The translations under genes and the position numbers were made by a program. From contig MKJV01000070.1 of the NCBI GenBank assembly GCA_001942185.1, forward strand, positions 62,001 to 126,000: a stretch of 64,000 nucleotides of DNA. Direction: 5' to 3'. Positions 20,122 through 28,607 of this stretch are shown here, piece by piece. The notes below the pieces were generated by a model. That model did not search any database, was not told the DNA's origin, and saw only the letters and a list, made by a program, of their open reading frames with translations. Numbering within the stretch: position 1 is the stretch's first letter; each line of letters opens with the position of its first letter. Source of the stretch: Pseudonocardia sp. CNS-004 (GTDB taxonomy: Bacteria > Actinomycetota > Actinomycetes > Mycobacteriales > Pseudonocardiaceae).

Positions 20122-20337
20122 GCGAGCTTGCGAGCGAACAGTGTCACAGCGCCTGTGCGGAGCGCCGGCCGAGCGCAGCGAGGTCGAGCAGTGAGCGAGC
20201 TTGCGAGCGAATCGGTGTTGCAGCGCCTGTGCGGAGCGCCGGCCGAGCGCAGCGAGGTCGAGCAGTGAGCGAGCTTGCGAGCGAATCGGTGTTGCAGCGC
20301 CTGCGCGAAGCGCCGGCCGAGCGCAGCGAGTCGAGCG
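20119..20337. repeat. Three tandem copies of a 72-74 bp repeat (TGAGCGAGCTTGCGAGCGAA)
   Basis: Copies span 20119-20191, 20192-20265 and 20266-20337. Copies 2 and 3 are nearly identical; copy 1 differs around its middle. Each starts with TGAGCGAGC and contains GCGCCGGCCGAGCGCAGCGAG. The first triplet is the rnz stop codon, and the array ends one base before the ATG pair of thpR. A diverged inverted copy is at 53827-53895 between two transporter genes. Confidence 0.9.
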
Positions 20338-20340
20338 ATG

Positions 20341-20892
20341 ATGCGCCTCTTCGTCGCGGTGTCGCCGCCGCCGGACGTGCTGGCCGAGCTGCGGTCGGCC
20401 ATGGCCGTGGTGCGCCGCGCACACCCGGAGCTGCGGTGGAGCCGGCCCACGCAGTGGCACCTCACGCTCGTGTTCCTCGGCGAGGTCGACGACGACACGC
20501 GCGCCGACCTCGTCGCCCGGCTGGGCCGTGTCGCCACCCGGCACCCGCCGATGCGGCTCGCGCTGCACGGGGCGGGCCGGTTCGGCGATCGGGTGCTCTG
20601 GACCCGGGTGCGCGGTGACCTCGCCCCGCTGCGCGGGCTCGCCGCGTCCGTACGGGCGGCGGCCGGCCGGGCCGGGATCCCCGTCGAGGAGCGGCCCTAC
20701 CGTCCGCACCTCACGCTCGCCCGCGGCCGGGACGGCACCGACCTGCGGCCCGCCGTCGACGCGCTCGCCGCGTTCGTGGGGAGTACCTGGACCGCGAGCG
20801 AGCTGCACCTCGTGTGCAGCCACCTCGGTGCCGGCCCCGACCGGACCTCCCGGTACGAGACGTTGACGTCATGGCCGCTCACCGGAAGTTGA
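20341..20892 (+). CDS. thpR: RNA 2',3'-cyclic phosphodiesterase (2'-5' RNA ligase family)
   Basis: A 183-residue member of the 2H phosphoesterase family. It carries both catalytic HxTx motifs: WHLTLVFLGEVDD near residue 40 and YRPHLTLARGRDG near residue 125. It starts MRLFVAVSPPPDVLAELRSA, typical for ThpR/LigT. Two ATGs in tandem (20338 and 20341) are possible; the repeat array upstream would supply the translation-initiation region. In vitro members ligate or open 2',3'-cyclic RNA ends, and the cellular role is not settled. The TGA stop is also the first triplet of a short palindrome. Confidence 0.88.
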   Translation: MRLFVAVSPPPDVLAELRSAMAVVRRAHPELRWSRPTQWHLTLVFLGEVDDDTRADLVARLGRVATRHPPMRLALHGAGRFGDRVLWTRVRGDLAPLRGLAASVRAAAGRAGIPVEERPYRPHLTLARGRDGTDLRPAVDALAAFVGSTWTASELHLVCSHLGAGPDRTSRYETLTSWPLTGS

Positions 20893-20929
20893 TCACTTAC
20901 CGTTCCCGTTCCGGCGTTCGGAGTGATCA
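20890..20929. repeat. Short palindrome TGATCACT...AGTGATCA after thpR
   Basis: Arms of eight bases at 20890-20897 and 20922-20929 enclose 24 bases. The element starts on the thpR stop codon TGA. The rest of the gap to leuB (20930-21170) holds no gene I can support. GGAGAGAGG lies a few bases before the leuB start. Confidence 0.6.
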
Positions 20930-21170
20930 CAATCCGCCGTACGGGTGCTGGCCGAGAGCGGGGGCGCCGGACGCCGCGTTCTGGCGGAGGGGCAGAATGG
21001 CCCACTCGGGGGTGTATCCCGGGCCGGGTAGGCGGCGCGGCGATCCGCTTCCGCACCAGTTCCACACGACGGGGTGACCGCGATCGGGTGGCTGACGGCG
21101 GACCAGCGCCGTCGCGGCCGGTAACGTGCGCCCGGCTGCTTCGGGGCCACACGGAGAGAGGACATCGGCA

Positions 21171-22216
21171 ATGCGCCTTGCGGTCATCCCGGGGGACGGC
21201 ATCGGACCGGAGGTCATCGACGAGGCGCTCAAGGTCCTCAACGAGGTCTCCCCGGGTGCCGAGACCACCACCTACGACCTCGGCGCCGCGCGCTGGCACT
21301 CCACGGGAGAACTGCTCCCCGAGTCGGTGCTCACGGAGCTGCAGCAGCACGACGCCATCCTGCTCGGAGCCGTCGGCGACCCGTCGGTGCCCAGCGGCAT
21401 CCTCGAGCGCGGGCTGCTGCTGCGCCTGCGGTTCGAGCTCGACCACCACGTCAACCTGCGCCCCGCCCGCCTCTACCCGGGGGTCCGCGGGCCGCTCGCG
21501 TCCTCGAGCGAGATCGACCTCCTCGTCGTGCGCGAAGGCACCGAGGGCCCGTACGTCGGCACCGGCGGCATCCTGCGCAAGGACACCCCGCACGAGATCG
21601 CCACCGAGGTGAGCACCAACACCGCGTTCGGCGTGGAGCGGGTGGTCCGCGACGCGTTCGACCGCGCCGCCCGCAGGCCCCGCAAGCACATCACGCTCGT
21701 GCACAAGACGAACGTGCTCAGCTACTCGGGCCGGCTGTGGTCGCGCATCGTCGAAGAGGTCTCCCTCGAACACCCCGAGGTGTCGGTGGCCTACCAGCAC
21801 ATCGACGCCACCACGATCCACCTCGTCACCGACCCCGGCCGGTTCGACGTCATCGTCACCGACAACCTGTTCGGCGACATCCTCACCGACCTCGCCGCAG
21901 CCGTCACCGGAGGCATCGGCCTCGCCGCCAGCGGCAACCTCGACGTGAGCCGCCGCAACCCGAGCATGTTCGAGCCGGTGCACGGCAGCGCCCCCGACAT
22001 CGCGGGCCAGGGCATCGCCGACCCGACCGCCGCCGTCCTCTCGGTCGCCCTCATGCTCGACCACCTCGCGTCCGCGACGCCGCCCGCCGCATCGAGGCCG
22101 CGGTCGAGTTCGACCTCGCCCAGCGCGACCACAGCGCCACCGGCCACACCCAGTCCATCGGTGACCGCCTTGCGGCGCTGGTGAGCTCCCACAAGTCGGC
22201 GTCCCCGGCGTCGTAG
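21171..22216 (+). CDS. leuB: 3-isopropylmalate dehydrogenase, frame-disrupted
   Basis: The NAD-dependent third step of leucine synthesis, about 348 residues, of the shorter actinobacterial type. It starts [20 protein letters not shown]. It shows [13 protein letters not shown], the substrate-binding [42 protein letters not shown], and the Asp-rich metal site [20 protein letters not shown]. The adenine-binding [18 protein letters not shown] is also present. One G is missing near 22069, where [16 protein letters not shown] is expected. The last part [20 protein letters not shown] ends at 22216. A 53-bp palindrome begins six bases later. Confidence 0.94.
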
Positions 22217-22221
22217 CAAAC

Positions 22222-22274
22222 GTCAGTAAAGCCACTTTCATGACGTCTCGCGTCGTGAAAGTGGCTTTACTGAC
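22222..22274. repeat. 53-bp palindromic repeat (GTCAGYAAAGCCACTTTCA), copy 1
   Basis: Perfect 19-base arms at 22222-22240 and 22256-22274, with GTCAGTAAAGCCACTTTCA as the left arm; pairing extends inward over TGACG/CGTCG with one wobble. It lies between leuB and the convergent nuclease-like gene, whose last codons and TGA stop (22238-22240) are inside the element. Copies 2 and 3 (23294-23346, 63147-63199) have the same length and arms with one base difference. Confidence 0.92.
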
Positions 22275-23239
22275 ATTGCGGTGGAGCGGGCCGCAACCAG
22301 CGGTGGGCGCGGGCGTGCTGCTGCTTGCGCGTAGGTGGCTCGCAGGATGCGCACCACCTCAGCAGGGTCCGTGCGGATCTTCCTCGGCTTCGACGCCGTG
22401 TAGACCGCACCTGCCGCAGTGAAGCGAGCGGCGCGCTCCACCGTCCGATCGTGCTGCGCGGGACTCAGGTGCCACTCCGTCGATTCGATCTCCCAGACCA
22501 TCGCCACGTCGTCGAGCCAGCAGTCCGCGACACCGAGGAAGCCCCCGTCGCCCGTGTAGATCTCGACGTTCCACATCGGGGCGGGCAACTTGGTGCTCGG
22601 CCACATCCGTTTGGCCGCGAGCTCGGCCGCCGAGCGTGCGCCATCGGCGACGGCACGCAGCACCCGCCGCGGGAGTGCCGTGTGACGCCTCGACCCGGAC
22701 TCCAGTTCCAGGGAGAGATCGGCCACGGTGCAGAGCCGTTGCTGGACGGCGTCGGACAGCAGTTCGGCGATCTCTCCATCTGTCCGCAGTCGTCGTGCGG
22801 CGTCCATGCAGGCCCGGGGGAGCGGCGCGAGCGCGATCCCCGACCGGACAACGGGCTCCGGCACCGTCCGAGTCCGCACGACGTGCACGTAGTCGACTGA
22901 TCGCAGTTGCCGGCGGTCAGGGACCAGCAGGTCGACCTCTTCGATCGATTCGCGGTCATCTCGTCGGCGCACGAGCCCGCGTCGCAGACCGTGTCTGCGG
23001 CAGGCCTCCGCCCCGGTCACGAGCGACTTCGGGCCGCCGAGGAGCAGCGCCGCGACGACCAGCTGGCGTCGCGTCGGCCGACCGGAGAACAGGAAGACGA
23101 TCCCTGGAAGCGGGTTCTGCCACGGACCACCGTCGAGACAACGCCGATAGACGGTCCGTTCCCGGATGCCGGCCTCGACCAGCTGCTTGGCCGTGGCGAC
23201 ACCGTCGGGGAACCGGGTGCGCAACCGCGAGACGTCCAC
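22238..23239 (-). CDS. AbiEi/DUF559-like protein with a restriction-type (PD-(D/E)XK-like) nuclease domain
   Basis: A 333-residue protein of a type common in actinobacteria. The N-terminus (about 1-75) looks like the winged-helix AbiEi domain: DGVATAKQLVEAGIRERTVY then NPLPGIVFLFSG. The middle is uncharacterised. The C-terminal part has FLGVADCWLDDVAMVWEIES and EWHLSPAQHDRTVERAARF, resembling the Vsr/DUF559 nuclease core with D, E and E in place of D-ExK. Whether it is catalytically active is uncertain. It is alone between leuB and cimA, transcribed against them, and framed by two copies of the same 53-bp palindrome. Its last 12 residues (SVKPLSRRETS region) are encoded by the repeat. Confidence 0.7.
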   Translation of the reverse strand: MDVSRLRTRFPDGVATAKQLVEAGIRERTVYRRCLDGGPWQNPLPGIVFLFSGRPTRRQLVVAALLLGGPKSLVTGAEACRRHGLRRGLVRRRDDRESIEEVDLLVPDRRQLRSVDYVHVVRTRTVPEPVVRSGIALAPLPRACMDAARRLRTDGEIAELLSDAVQQRLCTVADLSLELESGSRRHTALPRRVLRAVADGARSAAELAAKRMWPSTKLPAPMWNVEIYTGDGGFLGVADCWLDDVAMVWEIESTEWHLSPAQHDRTVERAARFTAAGAVYTASKPRKIRTDPAEVVRILRATYAQAAARPRPPLVAARSTAMSVKPLSRRETS

Positions 23240-23293
23240 CGCCCGATGCTGGCCGCTGGCAAGGGTGTCGCGTGGCGTTTCGGGGATATGGAT

Positions 23294-23346
23294 GTCAGCA
23301 AAGCCACTTTCATGACGTGAGGTGTCGTGAAAGTGGCTTTGCTGAC
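23294..23346. repeat. 53-bp palindromic repeat (GTCAGCAAAGCCACTTTCA), copy 2
   Basis: Perfect 19-base arms at 23294-23312 and 23328-23346, separated by 15 bases. It lies 55 bases upstream of the nuclease-like gene, on the other side of that gene from copy 1. The promoter and attenuator of cimA begin about 35 bases further right. Confidence 0.92.
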
Positions 23347-23380
23347 ACCGGCCCTCCCGTCCCAGGATGTGGGCAGGCGG

Positions 23381-23411
23381 TGTGACAGCGTGGGACCGCC
23401 CGTGCCAGACT
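23381..23411 (+). promoter_or_regulatory. Candidate promoter of the cimA leader
   Basis: TGTGAC (23381-23386) and CAGACT (23406-23411) are 19 bases apart. The leader GTG follows 7 bases after the -10-like hexamer, the same geometry as at the ilvB leader. The hexamers are weak matches, so this rests mainly on position. Confidence 0.4.
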
Positions 23412-23418
23412 CACCGGC

Positions 23419-23463
23419 GTGCAGCACCTCTGCGTGATCATTATCGACGAGCGCGTCGGCTAA
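23419..23463 (+). CDS. Isoleucine-rich leader peptide before cimA (attenuator)
   Basis: A 14-codon frame starting with GTG: MQHLCVIIIDERVG. It has three consecutive Ile codons preceded by Val. Twenty-one bases after its stop a strong terminator begins, and cimA follows. Citramalate synthase feeds isoleucine synthesis, so an Ile-Ile-Ile stall signal is what attenuation would need. The start is not preceded by a ribosome-binding site, and a leaderless mRNA is likely. Confidence 0.78.
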   Translation: MQHLCVIIIDERVG

Positions 23464-23484
23464 CCAGCACCACGGCCGACGCGC

Positions 23485-23515
23485 AGACCTCTCGCATTCG
23501 CGGGGGGTCTTTTTT
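23485..23515 (+). terminator. Attenuator terminator before cimA
   Basis: AGACC at 23485-23489 pairs with GGTCT at 23506-23510, and the stem extends inward through CTCGC and GCGGG with some G-T pairs around an ATTC loop. Six T (23510-23515) follow. It sits 40 bases before the cimA start. Confidence 0.82.
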
Positions 23516-23555
23516 GTTGCCCCGATCGCGCCCAACCGTCCAGGAGCCCTTCGAA

Positions 23556-25177
23556 ATGTCCCGTACCGAACCGGCCGGAACCCCGCTCGGCGATGCTTTC
23601 CACGTCTTCGACACGACGCTGCGGGACGGGGCCCAGCGTGAGGGCATCAGCTACTCGGTGGCCGACAAGCTGGCGGTCGCGCGTCATCTGGATGCGCTGG
23701 GTGTCGGGTTCATCGAGGGTGGCTGGCCGGGTGCGATGCCGAAGGACACCGAGTTCTTCGCCCGCGCGGCGGCGGGGGAGCTGGAGCTGAGGCACGCGGT
23801 GCTCGTCGCGTTCGGCTCGACCCGCCGCGCCGGGGCGAGCGCCGCTGCGGACCCGCAGGTGCGGGCCCTGCTGGACTCCGAGGCCCCGGTCGTGACGCTG
23901 GTCGCGAAGTCCGACCGCCGCCACATCGAGCGGGCGCTGCGCACCGATGCCGCCGAGAACTGCGCGATGGTCGCCGACACGGTCTCGTTCCTGCGCGGCG
24001 AGGGACGGCGGGTGTTCCTCGACGCGGAGCACTTCTTCGACGGCTACTCCTACGACGCCGACACGGCGCTGCGGGTGCTGGACGCCGCGATGACGGCCGG
24101 TGCGGACGTCGCGGTGCTGTGCGACACGAACGGCGGCATGCTCCCGCTGGGCATCGCCGAGGTGGTGACCGAGGTGGCCGCGCGCACCGGCTTCCGCCTC
24201 GGCATCCACTGCCAGGAGACACGGGCTCCGCGGTGGCCAACTCGGTCACCGCGGTACAGGCGGGTGCAACGCACGTGCAGTGCACCGCCAACGGCTACGG
24301 CGAGCGGGCCGGCAACGCCGACCTGTTCGCCGTCGTCGGGAACCTGGTGACGAAGCTGGGCATGCCCGTCCTACCGGACGGCGCGCTCGGCGAGCTGACC
24401 CGCACCTCGCACGCGTTGGCGGAGATCGCCAACATCGCTCCCGACACCCACCAGGCCTATGTCGGGACGTCGGCGTTCGCCCACAAGGCGGGCCTGCACG
24501 CGAGTGCGATCAAGGTGGACCCGGAGCTCTACAACCACATGGATCCGGCGGATGTGGGCAACGGGCAGCGGGTGCTCGTCACCGAGATGGCCGGCCGGGC
24601 CAGCGTCGAGCTCAAGGGCTCTGAGCTCGGCCTGGACCTGGCCGGCCATCCCGATGCGGTGTCGTCGGTGGCGCGCACGGTGAAGGACCGCGAGGCGGCG
24701 GGCTGGTCGTTCGAGGCCGCGGACGCCTCCCTCGAGCTGCTCATGCGCTCGGCGATGGGCCAGTACGCGCCCGCTCCGTTCACGCTCGAGTCCTACCGCG
24801 TGATCATCGAGCACGGCGTCGACGGCGGGGTCGTGGCGGAGGCGACGGTCCGCCTGGTGGTGGACGGTGAGCGCCTGATCGCGACGCAGGAGGGCAACGG
24901 CCCGGTCAACGCGCTGGACGCCGCGTTGCGGGCCGCGCTCGCTCCGCACCACTCGTGGCTGGCGAAGGTGGAGCTGTCGGACTACAAGGTCCGCATCCTC
25001 AGCCACGGCACCGACGCGGTGACGCGGGTGCTGGTGGAGTCCACCGACCACGCCGGGTCCTGGACGACGGTGGGCGTGCACGGCAACGTCGTCGAGGCGT
25101 CCTGGTTGGCGCTGGTCGACGCCCTCGCCTACGCGGCGCTGCGGGAGCGCGGGCCGGTGGGGGTCAGCGCCCGGTAG
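23556..25177 (+). CDS. cimA: (R)-citramalate synthase, frame-disrupted
   Basis: A LeuA-family aldol-type enzyme of about 540 residues that condenses acetyl-CoA with pyruvate for isoleucine synthesis. The N-terminal HMGL-like barrel begins VFDTTLRDGAQREGISYSVA and has FIEGGWPGAMPKD. The stretch FGSTRRAG then DSEAPVVTLVAKS is characteristic of the TIGR00977 citramalate synthase group rather than LeuA. Other marks are LCDTNGGMLP and, after the break, TGSAVANSVTAVQAGATHVQ. The C-terminal LeuA-dimer regulatory domain (FTLESYRVIIEHG on) is complete. One C is missing near 24217 in HCQDDTG. An Ile attenuator precedes it. A 2-isopropylmalate synthase-like activity is the alternative. Confidence 0.87.
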
Positions 25178-25215
25178 GCGGCCCGGGGCGGGGGCGCGCC
25201 GGCATGATCGCGGCG

Positions 25216-26237
25216 TCAGAGCGGGACCACACGCCAGCTCACCCCGCGGCCGGTGAGGAACCCCAGGAAGGACTCCGGGTCGAAGGCCTGCGACGGCGCC
25301 AGCACCCCGGCCTTCGCCCCGTCCACCACGAGCCGGCGCGCCGCCTCCACGGCGATCGCGGCGGTGGTGCCGTAGCTGTCGGTGCCGTCGACCTCGCCGA
25401 GGACGCGGCGCCCGCCGAGCCCGGTCGCCTCCACGGCGATCGTCCACTTCCCCTGCTGCCGCTCCTCGCGCCGGGGCCGTCCGGCAGCGCCTCGACGACC
25501 GCCGGGTCGATGCCGGCCTTCAGCTCGTCGAACTCGCCGCCGAGCAGCCCTTCCATGCGCCGGACGGGGACGTGTCGTGGGACCGTCGCCACCGGCGGGA
25601 GCGCCGCCTTGCTCACGCCGACGGGTGCGTCCGCACCCGGGAAGAGCCACGTCGTGCGAGCGGGTTCCCCGTACGTCGTCCAGGCGCCGTTCTCGAACCG
25701 CAGCGCTCCGTCGAAGAGCAGGCCGGCGTCGAGGGACCGGATCGTCCCCCGGCTGAAGCCGCCGTCGCGGTACCAGAGGGCGACGGTCATGGTGTCCACC
25801 GCCGTGGTGGCCTCCCCGACGAGATGACCGATGAAGTCGCTCGGCCCGCCGTCGTCGGCGGTCGCCGGCACGACCGTCACCCCTGCGTCCCCGGCGGCAT
25901 CGGCGAAGGTCTCGAAGATCTCGTTGACGTACTGCTGCTCGCCCGTGGTGTCGACGTAGTGCGCGCCCGCGGCGATCGCGGCGCGCACGACCGGCGCACC
26001 GAGCCGGGCGAACGGCCCGGCCGTGTTGACGACGGCGTCGACGTCCGCGAAGGCCGTCTCCAGCGCGTCGGGGTCGGTGACGTCGGCGATGCGGATCTCG
26101 AAGTCGGTGCCGGCCACGGCCGTGCGCAGCCGTTCGCGGTCGCGGCCGACGAGGACGGCGTCGATGTCCCGGCGGGCGAGCTCGGCGACGGCGAGGCGGC
26201 CGGTGTAGCCGCTCGCGCCGTTGAGGGCGATCTTCAT
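25216..26237 (-). CDS. Saccharopine dehydrogenase-like oxidoreductase, frame-disrupted
   Basis: About 341 residues of the saccharopine dehydrogenase NADP-binding superfamily (trans-acting enoyl reductase-like). It starts MKIALNGASGYTGRLAVAEL, a Rossmann motif. It continues DAVLVGRDRERLRTA, DVDAVVNTAGPFARLGAPVV and AAGAHYVDTTGEQQYVNEIF. The second half begins near GLLFDGALRF. One base is missing near 25474; after it the sequence continues KWTIAVEATGLGGRR to the stop. It is divergent from an AraC regulator, with an inverted repeat between them. The substrate is unknown. Confidence 0.82.
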
Positions 26238-26309
26238 GATGGTGGCTCCGGAGGTCGGCGGGATGGCGCGATCGCGACCGTACGGCCGGCCGACGGGACG
26301 ATCCATGGT

Positions 26310-26348
26310 TCAGGATCCGGCATTCATGTCTGATCGTTCGGATCCTGA
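26310..26348. promoter_or_regulatory. Inverted-repeat operator candidate between the reductase and AraC genes
   Basis: Perfect ten-base arms TCAGGATCCG (26310-26319) and CGGATCCTGA (26339-26348) are separated by 19 bases. GATAAC follows at 26352 as a possible -10 for the AraC gene. The centre-to-centre spacing is about 29 bases. This is a plausible site for the AraC protein. Confidence 0.5.
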
Positions 26349-26366
26349 GGGGATAACGTGTGTCTC

Positions 26367-27298
26367 ATGGACGTGCTGAGCGACGCCGTGACGACGATGC
26401 GCACCGGCCGTCCGCACTCGAACCGCAACCGGCTGCGCGCACCGTGGGGTCAGCGGTTCCCGCCGACCGACGGCGCCGGGTTCCACATCGTGCTCAGCGG
26501 CAGCTGCTGGCTGCTGCCGACGGGCGCCGAGCCCCTGCGCCTGGCCGCAGGCGACATCGTGTTGCTGCCCCGCGAACCCGGGCACTCCCTCGCCGACGAC
26601 CCCGACAGCCCGCTCGTCGAATTCCGGGTGGGCGACGGCGACCGCGACGACGCGCCCGGCAGCGGCGACGGCGCGGTCACCGAGCTGCTCTGCGGCGCGT
26701 ACGTGCTGGACCGCTCCCGCCCGCACCCGCTGCTGGCGGATCTGCCCGACGTGATCCACCTCCCTGCCCACGTCGGCCGGCACCCGCGCCTGCGCGCCGC
26801 GGTGGACCTGCTCGGCGCCGAACTGGCCGAGCCGCGGGCGGGAGCGGGCGCGAGCGTGTCGGCGCTGCTGGACCTGCTGCTGCTGTACATGCTGCGAGCC
26901 TGGTTCGACGAACGGGCGGCCGCCTCGCCTGCGGGCTGGCCGGCGGCGCTCGCGGACCCGCCGGTCAGTGCGGCGCTGCACGCGATGCACTCCGAACCCT
27001 CGGGCCGTGACGGTCCGCAGCTGGCGCGCGGGCCGGGCTCTCGCGCACGCTCTTCGCGCAGCGGTTCACCGCGCTCGTCGGGCGACCGCCGCTGACCTAC
27101 TTGACGTGGTGGCGGATGACGGTCGCGGCGCGGCTGCTCCGGGAGACCAGTGCCCCGCTGACCGAGGTGGCGAGGTCCTGCGGGTACTCGTCGGAGTTCG
27201 CCTTCGCGAAGGCTTTCAAGCGGCAGTTCGGCGTGGCGCCGGGTTCGTTCCGCTCCGCGGGTTTCAGCGCTTCAGCAGTTCCAGCAGTTCCGCGTTGA
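26367..27298 (+). CDS. AraC family regulator with cupin domain, frame-disrupted
   Basis: About 311 residues. The N-terminal cupin (AraC_binding_2/Cupin_6 type) runs from MRTGRPHSNRNRLRAPWGQR and includes GAGFHIVLSGSCWLLP and LRLAAGDIVLLPREPGHSLA. The C-terminal double helix-turn-helix is in another frame: LSRTLFAQRFTALVGRPPL then TVAARLLRETSAPLTEVARS and YSSEFAFAKAFKRQFGVAPG. The break lies near 27020. The ATG at 26367 is preferred over a GTG at 26358. Its 3' end overlaps the convergent hydrolase gene by 35 bases. It probably regulates the divergent reductase gene. Confidence 0.82.
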
Positions 27299-28094
27299 GC
27301 TGCTCCGCGTGCGTGACGAACAGGCCGTGGCCCGCCGTCGGGTACTCGACGTAGCGGCAGCCCGGCACCAGGTGCGCGGTGCGCCGTCCGGTGAGCTCGA
27401 CCGGGGCCGACGTGTCCGCCGCGCCGTGCACGACGAGCGACGGCACGGTGATCTCGCGCAGCCCGGCCCGGTGGTCGGCGTGGAACATGGATCGGAACAG
27501 CTGGGTGGTCGCCCAAGGTGACGCCGACAGGCACTTGCCGAGCGTCCAGTCGATGAGCGCGGGCGAGACCTCGTTGCCCAGGTGCGTGGCGTACCAGACC
27601 TGCGCCTGCTGGGCGAACCACTTCGGCCGGTCGGTGCGGAACTGCGCGATCGTGGCCTCGAGCGCGGCCTCCGGGAGCCCGTCCGGATTGTCGTCGGTCT
27701 GCTTCAGGAACGGGACCACGGCGGAGACGAACGCGACCCGCGCGACCCGGTCCTCGCCGTGGCGGGCCAGGTAGCGTGCCACCTCGGCGCCACCGAACGA
27801 GTGGCCCACCAGCGTGACGCCGGTCAGGTCGAGGTGTTCCAGCAGCGCGGCGAGGTCGTCCGCGGTCGTGTCGATGTCGTAGCCCGTCGGCGGGCGGTCG
27901 GAGCGGCCGTGGCCGCGGCGGTCCAGAGCGATGCAGCGGTAGCCGCGCTCGGCGAAGAACGGGATCTGGTACTCCCACATGTCGGCGTCCAGCACCCAGC
28001 TGGCGACGAAGACGATCGGCTCGCCGCTGCCCCCGCCCGTTCCGTAGTCCTCGTAGGCCAGGCGGGTTCCGTCGGTCGTGGTGAAGTGCGGCAT
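27264..28094 (-). CDS. Alpha/beta hydrolase (chloroperoxidase/esterase type)
   Basis: A 276-residue serine hydrolase of the non-haem chloroperoxidase-like group. It has LDRRGHGRSDRPPTGYD, the nucleophile elbow GHSFGGAEVARYLARHG, VHGAADTSAPVELTGRR with the acidic residue, and the catalytic His in YPTAGHGLFVTH. The ATG at 28094 gives MPHFTTTDGTRLAYEDYGTG, which aligns with family N-termini; a longer reading to 28244 does not. It lies 83 bases after a MerR gene on the same strand. Confidence 0.87.
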   Translation of the reverse strand: MPHFTTTDGTRLAYEDYGTGGGSGEPIVFVASWVLDADMWEYQIPFFAERGYRCIALDRRGHGRSDRPPTGYDIDTTADDLAALLEHLDLTGVTLVGHSFGGAEVARYLARHGEDRVARVAFVSAVVPFLKQTDDNPDGLPEAALEATIAQFRTDRPKWFAQQAQVWYATHLGNEVSPALIDWTLGKCLSASPWATTQLFRSMFHADHRAGLREITVPSLVVHGAADTSAPVELTGRRTAHLVPGCRYVEYPTAGHGLFVTHAEQLNAELLELLKR

Positions 28095-28177
28095 CGTGGT
28101 CTCCTCGGGTCGTGGTGCCGGAGACCACGGTGACGGCCGAGGGGTAGCCGGGTCGATGACCTCACAGGTAAGGCCGC

Positions 28178-28540
28178 TCACCGGCGGGCGCGGCGCACGG
28201 CATCCAGGTAGGCGGCGACGGCGTCCCGGTTGCGGGTCAGGCACCGGATGCGCTCGGTCATGCGGTCGAGCTCGCCCTCCAGCGTCGCGATCGTCTCGGG
28301 TGTGGCATCCGCGACGTGGATGACCCGCGTCTCGAGGCAGGGGAGGATCTGCTTGATGACCCGCGTCGGCAGCCCGGCGTCGAGCAGGCCTCTGACCTGC
28401 AGAACCCGGTCCACGATGGCGTCGCCGTACTCGCGGTAGCCGTTGGGGCGGCGGTCGGACTCGATCAGGCCCTGCTCCTCGTAGTAGCGCAGCAGCCTGC
28501 GCGAGGCGCCTGTGCGCTCCGACAGCTCCCCGATGCGCAT
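28178..28540 (-). CDS. MerR family transcriptional regulator
   Basis: A 120-residue MerR-type regulator. It starts MRIGELSERTGASRRLLRYY, the classical winged-helix segment. Then come EEQGLIESDRRPNGYREY and a coiled-coil dimerisation helix (ETIATLEGELDRMTERIRCL). No Cys cluster for metal binding is visible, so it is likely of the small-molecule or redox type. It is divergent from a quinone oxidoreductase gene, a pairing seen in many actinobacteria. Confidence 0.9.
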   Translation of the reverse strand: MRIGELSERTGASRRLLRYYEEQGLIESDRRPNGYREYGDAIVDRVLQVRGLLDAGLPTRVIKQILPCLETRVIHVADATPETIATLEGELDRMTERIRCLTRNRDAVAAYLDAVRRARR

Positions 28541-28567
28541 GTGACCCACCTCATGACGGGGATCGGC

Positions 28568-28598
28568 TTGACCCTCACACCTGTGTGATCGTTGAACC
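28568..28598 (+). promoter_or_regulatory. MerR-type operator region before the quinone oxidoreductase gene
   Basis: The dyad TCACAC-CT-GTGTGA (28575-28588) lies just downstream of TTGACC (28568-28573). A 19-base spacer would place the -10 at 28593, where the match is poor. MerR regulators typically bind dyads inside 19-20 base spacers, which fits the geometry. Confidence 0.5.
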
Positions 28599-28607
28599 CT
28601 CGGGTGC

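Noticed and set aside
20814..21170. Small genes between thpR and leuB
   Set aside because: The short frames there have no recognisable motifs or clear ribosome-binding sites, and the leuB start explains the only good one.
22238..23239. Complete toxin-antitoxin or restriction system
   Set aside because: Only one gene is present, with no partner methylase, toxin or AbiEii homologue beside it.
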